A stretch of 10,722 nt of DNA from positions 1 to 10,722 of the forward strand of contig DAOWNU010000026.1 of assembly GCA_030642425.1 (NCBI GenBank), written 5' to 3'. Under the pieces are notes generated by a model that saw nothing but the letters and a program-made list of their open reading frames with translations, ran no database searches and had not been told where the DNA came from. Every line of letters starts with the position of its first letter. Within the stretch, counting starts at the first letter, position 1. Shown piece after piece: positions 6,250-10,722 of this stretch. The position numbers and the translations under genes were made by a program. The stretch is from a bacterium (GTDB taxonomy: Bacteria > UBP14 > UBA6098).

Positions 6250-6810
6250 ATGGAAAGATGTGCAATATTTATTGATGCCGGATACTTCTCGAAAGTATTA
6301 AAGGATTTCGATGAGCGAGCGGACTACATAAAACTTTCGGATGAATTAGCTTCAGAAAATATTAGGCTCCGGACTTACTATTATGATTGCCCCCCGTATA
6401 TTAGCGCTAAGCCGAATTCCGACGAAAAAAAGCGTAAATCCGAATTCGATAAATTTATCAAGTATTTAGTTAGCCAACCGAGGTTCGAGGCGAAATTCGG
6501 GAGATTACAGAAGATTGGAAAAAATTACAAGCAAAAGATGGTCGATGTGTTACTATCTCTCGACCTATCAAGATTGGCGCTTGAACATCAAATCCAAAAG
6601 GCTATCATAATAGCTGGTGATAGCGATTATGTTCCAGCAATACAGATAGCTAAGGATGCTGGAGTAGTAGTATCTTTATGCTTCTTCGAACGCCCACGCG
6701 ACCCGAATAACCCGGATGACAAGGGATTCCGGATACACGACGAGCTTAAACTCGTTTGCGATGAATGGATAAAAATCGACAGGGATTTCATAGAAGATGT
6801 GAAAGTCTAA
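6250..6810 (+). CDS. NYN-domain (PIN-like) putative ribonuclease
   Basis: A 186-residue single-domain protein of the NYN/DUF88 (LabA-like) group, a PIN-like fold that usually cuts RNA with metal-coordinating aspartates. Visible acidic positions: FIDAGYF (D9), MVDVLLSLDL (D99, D105) and AGDSDYVPAI (D124, D126), in the order expected of the family. There is no signal peptide or membrane helix, so it should be cytoplasmic. AGGAGG (6241-6246) three bases before the ATG supports the start, although the spacing is short. The codons are visibly more A/T-ended (TTA, ATA, GTA) than in citF or metK. The gene also lies between two copies of the citF 3' end, so it looks acquired. A candidate small RNA follows it. 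Family members take part in RNA decay, in toxin-like or defence functions, and in clock control in cyanobacteria, and no specific role can be read here. Confidence 0.85.
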   Translation: MERCAIFIDAGYFSKVLKDFDERADYIKLSDELASENIRLRTYYYDCPPYISAKPNSDEKKRKSEFDKFIKYLVSQPRFEAKFGRLQKIGKNYKQKMVDVLLSLDLSRLALEHQIQKAIIIAGDSDYVPAIQIAKDAGVVVSLCFFERPRDPNNPDDKGFRIHDELKLVCDEWIKIDRDFIEDVKV

Positions 6811-6846
6811 ACCCGATTCTTCGAGGAAAAAAAATCGGAATTCTAC

Positions 6847-6876
6847 TTGACAATATCTGCTTTGCTCTTATCTTAT
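6847..6876 (+). promoter_or_regulatory. Strong sigma70-like promoter of the candidate small RNA
   Basis: A perfect TTGACA at 6847-6852, 18-base spacer, TCTTAT at 6871-6876 (or ATCTTA with 17 bases). It lies just after the NYN stop and just before a run of hairpins and a terminator, so transcription would begin near 6883. Confidence 0.55.
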
Positions 6877-6882
6877 TTATGA

Positions 6883-6961
6883 GGATATTCTTGTCACCTG
6901 GTTCGCCAAGGGGCAACTTTAATGCTCGCCGGTGATCGTTCGCGGTCGCCGGTTTCTTTTT
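6883..6961 (+). ncRNA. Candidate structured small RNA or leader of about 80 nt
   Basis: Between the promoter at 6847 and the terminator there is no plausible reading frame but consecutive hairpins. Hairpin 1 is CCTGG-TTCG-CCAAGG (6897-6911, one bulge). Hairpin 2 is GGGCA-ACTTTAA-TGCTC (6911-6927). Hairpin 3 is the terminator stem (6929-6952), again with a TTCG loop. CACC (6895-6898) could instead pair with GGTG (6931-6934) inside the terminator stem, so an attenuator or riboswitch is a second reading. I do not recognise it as any known RNA family. The 5' end is inferred from the promoter. Confidence 0.45.
6928..6961 (+). terminator. Rho-independent terminator with UUCG loop
   Basis: The arm CCGGTGATCG (6929-6938) pairs with CGGTCGCCGG (6943-6952) over ten pairs including two G-U, with a TTCG tetraloop, followed by TTTCTTTTT (6953-6961). 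Confidence 0.85.
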
Positions 6962-6982
6962 AACCCTTATTACAACGCGACA

Positions 6983-7038
6983 AATACCGCGACGGCACGA
7001 TAATCGACAAGGTGATGCAGGTCGGCAATGCCGACTGA
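6983..7038 (+). pseudogene. citF: Fragment duplicating the 3' end of citF
   Basis: Bases 6983-7022 match 5996-6035, inside citF, at 38 of 40 positions. Both differences are silent in the citF frame (GAT/GAC Asp, GTT/GTG Val). The fragment encodes YRDGTIIDKVMQ as citF does, then runs into the hairpin element GTCGGCAATGCCGAC and a TGA at 7036-7038. Sequence left of 6983 shows no citF similarity. It is either a remnant of a second or older citF copy, or one of two direct repeats produced by insertion of the NYN islet. Confidence 0.7.
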
Positions 7039-7042
7039 TGAG
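7021..7042 (+). repeat. Short hairpin repeat GTCGGC..ATGCCG.C.GATGAG, copy 1
   Basis: GTCGGC-AAT-GCCGAC stem followed by TGATGAG. A second copy at 9217-9238 matches 19 of 22 bases and keeps the stem through a G-U pair. Both are followed within 50 bases by ACAAACCTCT. It joins directly to the citF fragment. Confidence 0.55.
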
Positions 7043-7108
7043 TCGTCGAAACTGATTGACTAAATTTTACAAACCTCTCTGTAAGTAGTTAAAATGAAGG
7101 AGACTACA

Positions 7109-8173
7109 TTGGAAGAAAAGAAAAAGTTTGCGGAATTGGATCCGGGCCGCATGGCGGGTCTGCTGGAAGATTTTCCGGCCCAGCTGCCAAGGGGGAGAGA
7201 AATCGCAAAAGCGGCCGATCTCTCGTCGATAGACACATCGATAGTGAAAAATATCGTTGTCTGCGGCATGGGCGGAAGCGCTATCGGCGGCGACCTGATA
7301 CGCGCCTATGCCCTCGAAGAACTCGCCGTTCCGATGATTATCAACCGCGACTACCGACTGCCCTCTTTTGTGGGCGGATCGTCGCTGGTTATCGGTTCCA
7401 GCTATTCCGGCAATACCGAGGAAACCCTCGACTCCTTTACCGAGGCGGGCAAGCGGGGCGCGCAGAGGATCGTAATAACCACCGGCGGCAGGATCGCCGG
7501 GATTGCCGAAGCGGAGAAAATCCCAAAAATTGTGATCCCGCCGGGACTTCCCCCGAGAGCTGCGCTCGGATACAGTTTCTCGCCCATGTTGACACTGCTC
7601 GAATCGTTCGGTTTTATCCCGGATCAGCAGAAGGCGATGGACGAGACATACGATATTCTCTTGCAAGGAGTCGAGAGATATAATACTGAAGCGCCGGAAG
7701 AAGAGAATGCCGCGAAAAATCTCGGACGCCGATTATTCCAAAAGCTCCCGCTCATATACTCCGACGATTGGCATTTCAATTCGGTTGCGGTGCGTTTCCG
7801 GGGGCAGATAAACGAGAACGCGAAACAGCTGGCATACACCGCCTTTCTGCCGGAAAACAACCACAACGAACTGGTCGGGTGGAAAAAACTCGGCCCGCTT
7901 GGCGATATTGCAGTCGCGGTCTGGTTGACCGACTGCGAAATGCACCCGCGGGTCGCTTTCCGGGCGGATTTTATGAGAAAGGTTCAGAAAGACTGCGGCG
8001 TGGATACTATCGAGATGAGAAGCGTCGGGGAATCGCTGCTGGCGCGTATGTTCTCGCTTATCCAGTTCGGGGATTGGGCGAGCTACTATATGGCGATATT
8101 CAACGGCGAAAACCCCACGCCGGTGGCGGCTATCGATAGGCTCAAGGCCGCTTTGAAAGAATTTGGGAATTGA
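7109..8173 (+). CDS. Bifunctional phosphoglucose/phosphomannose isomerase
   Basis: A SIS-fold sugar isomerase of the short (~350-residue) PGI/PMI family. It interconverts fructose-6-phosphate with glucose-6-phosphate and with mannose-6-phosphate in the cytoplasm. Counting from the TTG start: phosphate-binding loop GMGGSAIGGDL (53-63), SSYSGNTEET (97-106), PPRAALGYS with the family arginine (R150), then a glutamate in INENAK (E236) and a histidine in ENNHNEL (H252). E236 and H252 are 16 residues apart, as are the catalytic pair described for the Pyrobaculum enzyme. The start needs a decision. An ATG at 7094 has no ribosome binding site, whereas AAGGAG at 7097-7102 sits six bases before an in-frame TTG at 7109, so TTG is preferred and the protein is 354 residues (359 if the ATG is used). 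The nucleotidyltransferase gene follows after 57 bases on the same strand, probably in one operon feeding nucleotide-sugar synthesis. Confidence 0.9.
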   Translation: MEEKKKFAELDPGRMAGLLEDFPAQLPRGREIAKAADLSSIDTSIVKNIVVCGMGGSAIGGDLIRAYALEELAVPMIINRDYRLPSFVGGSSLVIGSSYSGNTEETLDSFTEAGKRGAQRIVITTGGRIAGIAEAEKIPKIVIPPGLPPRAALGYSFSPMLTLLESFGFIPDQQKAMDETYDILLQGVERYNTEAPEEENAAKNLGRRLFQKLPLIYSDDWHFNSVAVRFRGQINENAKQLAYTAFLPENNHNELVGWKKLGPLGDIAVAVWLTDCEMHPRVAFRADFMRKVQKDCGVDTIEMRSVGESLLARMFSLIQFGDWASYYMAIFNGENPTPVAAIDRLKAALKEFGN

Positions 8174-8230
8174 AAATTAGCCGGGAACTCCCGAACTCTC
8201 AATATTAAATGATTTCAAGGATGTGAACAA

Positions 8231-9211
8231 ATGAAAGCAATAATACCGGTTGCCGGAACAGGATCGAGATTGCGCCCATTCACCGCCACAGTGCCGAAAC
8301 CGCTTCTGCCGGTCGCGGGGAAACCGATACTGGCGCATATCCTCGACAATATCATCGCCTCGGGCGTCGATGAAGTTATCCTTATAATTGGATATAAGGG
8401 CGAGAAAATCAGGGAGTATGTCGAGCGGAATTACTCGATACGAAAGAATTTCGTGGAGCAGAAGGAACTGCTCGGCCTCGGTTATGCCGTCCGACTCGGG
8501 CTGGATTTTGTGGACAACGAACCGGTTCTTGTCGCCCTCGGAGATACAATAGTCGAATTGGGCCTCGGCGAGATTTTGCGGGGAGACAGGAATATTATCG
8601 GAGTCCGCAGGGTCGAGGATCCGCGAAGGTTCGGAGTTGTCGAACTGGAAAAAAGCAGGATAATCCGCCTCGAGGAAAAACCGGAGCATCCCGCGAGCGA
8701 TATGGCGATAACCAGCCCCTATTTTTTCACCGATTCCGATAATTTGAAAGCCTCTCTGGACGAGATTATCGGGAAAAAACTTCGCACGCGCGGCGAATAC
8801 CAGCTCACGGACGCTATCCAACTAATGGTCGCGGGCGGCGAGAAAATCTTCGCCTGTGAGATAAAAGGCTGGTTCGACTGCGGCACCGTGGAGACGTTGA
8901 TCGAGACGAACCGCCATCTGCTGAAAAATGTCAAATCCACGCCGGAAGCGGAGAACGCGGTGATCGTCCCGCCCGTGTATATCGGGAAGGGCGCGACAGT
9001 GGAACGCAGCGTTATCGGGCCTTTCGTCTCGATAGGCGAGGGCGCCGAAGTGCGCGATTCGGTTATTGCGGACTCCATTATCGGCGACGGCGCAATTGTC
9101 GAGCGGAGCCTGCTCAGAGCGAGTATCCTCGGCAACCGCTCGATCTATCGCGGGCAGAGCAGCCGGATGATTCTCGGCGACCATTCCGAGGGCGGCCAGG
9201 CACCGGCCTGA
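8231..9211 (+). CDS. Sugar-phosphate nucleotidyltransferase with left-handed beta-helix tail
   Basis: A 326-residue enzyme that joins a sugar-1-phosphate to a nucleoside triphosphate, releasing pyrophosphate. The N-terminal catalytic domain shows the signature GTGSRLRPFT (9-18) and PKPLLPVAGKP (22-32), a metal-binding GDT (104-106), EEKPEHP, and GWFDCGT. The C-terminal part, about 243-305, is made of hexapeptide repeats (VIVPPVYIGKGA, VIGPFVSIGEGA, IIGDGAIVERS), a left-handed beta-helix that may trimerise or carry acyltransferase-like binding. Glucose-1-phosphate thymidylyltransferase, UTP-glucose-1-phosphate and mannose-1-phosphate guanylyltransferase share this layout, and the substrate cannot be fixed from the sequence. 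The upstream PGI/PMI gene makes a mannose route plausible. AAGGA near 8218 precedes the ATG. The last residues (GGQAPA) are encoded by a GC-rich hairpin CAGGC-ACCG-GCCTG (9197-9210) overlapping the stop, and look like an extension by repeat sequence. Confidence 0.85.
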   Translation: MKAIIPVAGTGSRLRPFTATVPKPLLPVAGKPILAHILDNIIASGVDEVILIIGYKGEKIREYVERNYSIRKNFVEQKELLGLGYAVRLGLDFVDNEPVLVALGDTIVELGLGEILRGDRNIIGVRRVEDPRRFGVVELEKSRIIRLEEKPEHPASDMAITSPYFFTDSDNLKASLDEIIGKKLRTRGEYQLTDAIQLMVAGGEKIFACEIKGWFDCGTVETLIETNRHLLKNVKSTPEAENAVIVPPVYIGKGATVERSVIGPFVSIGEGAEVRDSVIADSIIGDGAIVERSLLRASILGNRSIYRGQSSRMILGDHSEGGQAPA

Positions 9212-9216
9212 GCGGG

Positions 9217-9238
9217 GTCGGCTATGCCGGCAGATGAG
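9217..9238 (+). repeat. Short hairpin repeat GTCGGC..ATGCCG.C.GATGAG, copy 2
   Basis: GTCGGC-TAT-GCCGGC then AGATGAG; 19/22 identical to 7021-7042. It starts six bases after the nucleotidyltransferase stop. It is followed by an inverted repeat GTTTTGCG (9239-9246)/CGCAAAAC (9269-9276) and by ACAAACCTCT at 9257-9266, also found after copy 1. Confidence 0.55.
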
Positions 9239-9265
9239 GTTTTGCGGAACAATTCAACAAACCTC

Positions 9266-9294
9266 TTGCGCAAAACTGAAGTGAATCTTATATT
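9266..9294 (+). promoter_or_regulatory. metK: Candidate metK promoter 1 (TTGCGC-N17-TATATT)
   Basis: The -10 box TATATT (9289-9294) is 5/6 to consensus. The -35 box TTGCGC is 3/6. It would give a leader of about 95 bases. No SAM-responsive riboswitch is recognised in that leader. Confidence 0.35.
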
Positions 9295-9327
9295 GAGGGC
9301 GACGAAAAACGTTGGATCGGAGAAATC

Positions 9328-9355
9328 TTGACTTTTTTTAGTCAATCTTTAAACT
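9328..9355 (+). promoter_or_regulatory. metK: Candidate metK promoter 2 overlapping a perfect palindrome
   Basis: TTGACT (9328-9333), 16 bases, TAAACT (9350-9355). The -35 box is one arm of a perfect inverted repeat TTGACT-TTTTTT-AGTCAA (9328-9345), which could be an operator. No long T-run follows it, so terminator use is less likely. Confidence 0.4.
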
Positions 9356-9396
9356 GGTGATGTATCTATTAAAAAAACTTTTAAAAGGAGAGAAAA

Positions 9397-10542
9397 ATGG
9401 CCGAGAAATATCTGTTCACGTCGGAAAGCGTCACGGGGGGGCATCCAGATAAGATATGCGACCAAATATCCGACGCTATCCTCGACAACGTTCTGAAAAA
9501 CGATCCCATGGGGCGGGTTGCATGTGAGACATTCGTGACAACCGGCCTTGTTCTGGTTGGCGGCGAGATAACCACGGAAACCTATGTCGATATACCAAGA
9601 ATTGTCCGAAACACTGTCCGCAGAATCGGCTATACCGACCAGCACATCGGGTTCCACTGGGAGAACGCCGCAGTTATCACAACTATCGACAGGCAATCGG
9701 GAGATATCTCGATGGGCGTCGACCGCGAGGGCGCCGGCGACCAGGGGCTTATGTTCGGCTATGCCGTGAAAGAAACGGACGTCCTGATGCCGCTGCCAAT
9801 CACGTTGGCGCACCGGCTGACAATGCGCCTGACCGAGGTTCGCGAGAGCGGACTTCTCCCCTGGCTTCGCCCCGACGGTAAATCTCAGGTTACTGTCGAA
9901 TACAAGGACGGCGTCCCGAGCCGTGTCGAGGCGGTGGTGATAAGCACACAGCACACCGACGAAGTTGATATGAACGAGCTTAGGGCGAAAGTGCAAAAGC
10001 ATATCATCGAGCCGGTTATCCCCGAAAAAATGCTCGACGACAACACGAAATATCATATCAACCCCACCGGCAGGTTCGTGATAGGCGGGCCGGTCGCGGA
10101 CACCGGGCTTACCGGCAGGAAAATAATCGTCGATACTTACGGCGGTGTCGGCAGCCACGGCGGCGGCTGTTTCTCCGGCAAAGACCCCACGAAAGTTGAC
10201 CGGTGGGCAAGCTATATGGCACGTTATATCGCAAAAAATATTGTGGCCGCGGACCTGGCGGACAAGTGCGAAATCCAGCTCGCGTATGCTATCGGTGTCG
10301 CCGATCCGGTCAGTGTGATGATCAACACCTACGGCACTGGCAAGGTCGCCGATGGCGAACTCACCGCGATTGTTCGCAAGGTTTTCCCGTTACGGCCCAA
10401 AAGCATTATCGCGCATCTCGACCTGCGCCGCCCGATTTTCGAAAAGACCGCCGCTTACGGTCATTTCGGCAGGGAGCTTCCCGAATTCACGTGGGAAAAG
10501 ACGGATAAGGTGGACGAATTACGTGCCGCCTGCGGCGTGTAG
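9397..10542 (+). CDS. metK: S-adenosylmethionine synthetase
   Basis: A 381-residue enzyme close to the usual ~384. It makes S-adenosylmethionine from methionine and ATP in the cytoplasm. Diagnostic motifs: TSESVTGGHPDKICDQISDA (9-27 region), GAGDQGLMFGYA (112-123) with the family signature, GRFVIGGP, and the glycine-rich P-loop-like GGGCFSGKDPTKVDR (255-269). Two residues stand out. Position 258 is Cys where most family members have Ala (GGGAFSGKD), and Trp270 replaces the usual Ser after KVDR. The rest of the active-site block is normal, so activity is expected. AGGAG about six bases before the ATG supports the start. Two promoter candidates lie in the 185-base upstream spacer and a strong terminator follows at 10572, so it is probably monocistronic. 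Confidence 0.97.
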   Translation: MAEKYLFTSESVTGGHPDKICDQISDAILDNVLKNDPMGRVACETFVTTGLVLVGGEITTETYVDIPRIVRNTVRRIGYTDQHIGFHWENAAVITTIDRQSGDISMGVDREGAGDQGLMFGYAVKETDVLMPLPITLAHRLTMRLTEVRESGLLPWLRPDGKSQVTVEYKDGVPSRVEAVVISTQHTDEVDMNELRAKVQKHIIEPVIPEKMLDDNTKYHINPTGRFVIGGPVADTGLTGRKIIVDTYGGVGSHGGGCFSGKDPTKVDRWASYMARYIAKNIVAADLADKCEIQLAYAIGVADPVSVMINTYGTGKVADGELTAIVRKVFPLRPKSIIAHLDLRRPIFEKTAAYGHFGRELPEFTWEKTDKVDELRAACGV

Positions 10543-10571
10543 TTTCGCATTTTTAGAAAAGGCAAAACGAG

Positions 10572-10608
10572 CCGCGCGGGTTATGACGATATAATCCGCG
10601 CGGTTTTT
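10572..10608 (+). terminator. Rho-independent terminator of metK
   Basis: CCGCGCGGGTTAT (10572-10584) pairs with ATAATCCGCGCGG (10591-10603), thirteen pairs with one G-U, loop GACGAT, followed by TTTTT. It lies 30 bases after the metK stop. Confidence 0.92.
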
Positions 10609-10629
10609 AAATAGGGAAATGGTTTTTCC

Positions 10630-10722
10630 ATGAAAAGAGCGACCACGATATTGCTTTCGATTATGTTCTTATCCGCCACACTTCTACCGGCGGAAATGTT
10701 GCTCTCAAATAACTCCAGTTAC
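10630..10722 (+). CDS. N-terminus of an exported protein, cut by the window end
   Basis: An ATG at 10630 opens a frame running off the window: 31 residues beginning MKRATTILLSIMFLSATLLP. This is a classic signal peptide: Lys/Arg at 2-3, a hydrophobic core about 5-19, and a likely cleavage site after LPA. It lies just after the metK terminator. The ribosome binding site is weak (AGGGA about 12 bases upstream). Nothing of the mature protein can be identified. Confidence 0.65.
   Translation, partial: MKRATTILLSIMFLSATLLPAEMLLSNNSSY

Larger units (their letters stand above)
6811..7108. other. Intergenic region of about 298 bases between NYN and pgi/pmi genes
   Basis: It holds, in order: a small inverted repeat CCGATT/AATCGG (6813-6838, no T-tract, not a convincing terminator), the promoter at 6847, the candidate small RNA and its terminator, the citF tail fragment, the GTCGGC hairpin repeat, and the leader of the next gene. 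Confidence 0.6.

Noticed and set aside
6813..6838. CCGATT/AATCGG inverted repeat after the NYN stop as its terminator
   Set aside because: The loop is long and A-rich and no T-tract follows on the plus strand.
7056..7087. Promoter TTGACT with TAAGTA just before the PGI/PMI gene
   Set aside because: The spacing to any -10-like hexamer is about 20 bases and the hexamer is poor. Too weak to list.
9212..9396. SAM riboswitch upstream of metK
   Set aside because: I could not find the conserved core or helices of a known SAM riboswitch. Only a long inverted repeat and a short palindrome are seen.
9349..10158. 269-residue open frame on the minus strand
   Set aside because: Antisense to metK, with no recognisable motif.
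1..10722. tRNA, rRNA, integrase or transposase genes
   Set aside because: None was recognised on either strand. The mobile-element signs are only short repeats and a duplicated gene end.

Overview
The window is a compact, entirely plus-strand stretch from a bacterium. Its base composition is moderately GC-rich and it uses good Shine-Dalgarno sites (AGGAG, GGAGG). Two points loosely suggest a Gram-negative lineage near the Fibrobacteres-Chlorobi-Bacteroidetes group, probably an uncultivated anaerobe. First, two spacers carry an identical TATATTTGAAAT string whose first eight bases fit the TAnnTTTG promoter element known from Bacteroidetes. Second, a secreted-protein gene and a transmembrane diguanylate cyclase are present. 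The taxonomic guess is inference and weak.

Left half (1-6045), a rearranged citrate lyase locus. The window opens inside a frame that reads without a stop from the C-terminal part of the acyl carrier subunit CitD straight into the beta subunit CitE, so this is a CitD-CitE fusion. Its TAA stop is followed directly, in the same frame, by the TTG start of an 817-residue Cache-GAF-PAS-GGDEF diguanylate cyclase. A short HTH gene follows, then an array of about eleven 21-bp units, then citF (alpha subunit, citrate CoA-transferase) with its own strong ribosome binding site. The usual citD-citE-citF order is therefore split by a signalling gene, a regulator-like gene and repeats. The two spacers flanking the HTH gene and array each hold an inverted pair of REP-type hairpins: a GTAG foot, an 8-bp stem with compensating changes, and a 6-nt loop.

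Middle (6034-7040), an accessory islet. A visibly AT-richer NYN-domain (PIN-like) nuclease gene is followed by a candidate small structured RNA with its own promoter and a textbook terminator. The islet is bounded by two copies (38/40 identical) of the last 40 coding-region bases of citF, so the downstream copy is a citF tail fragment.

Right half (7041-10722), housekeeping sugar and methyl metabolism. A bifunctional phosphoglucose/phosphomannose isomerase is followed at short distance by a sugar-phosphate nucleotidyltransferase with a left-handed beta-helix tail. Together they could supply a nucleotide sugar from fructose-6-phosphate. After a promoter-like spacer comes metK (S-adenosylmethionine synthetase) with a strong terminator. 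The window ends in the signal peptide of an exported protein.

The best candidates for something undescribed are the in-frame 21-bp/heptapeptide repeat array next to the HTH gene, the citF-tail-flanked NYN and small-RNA islet, and the diguanylate cyclase translationally abutting the citDE fusion.
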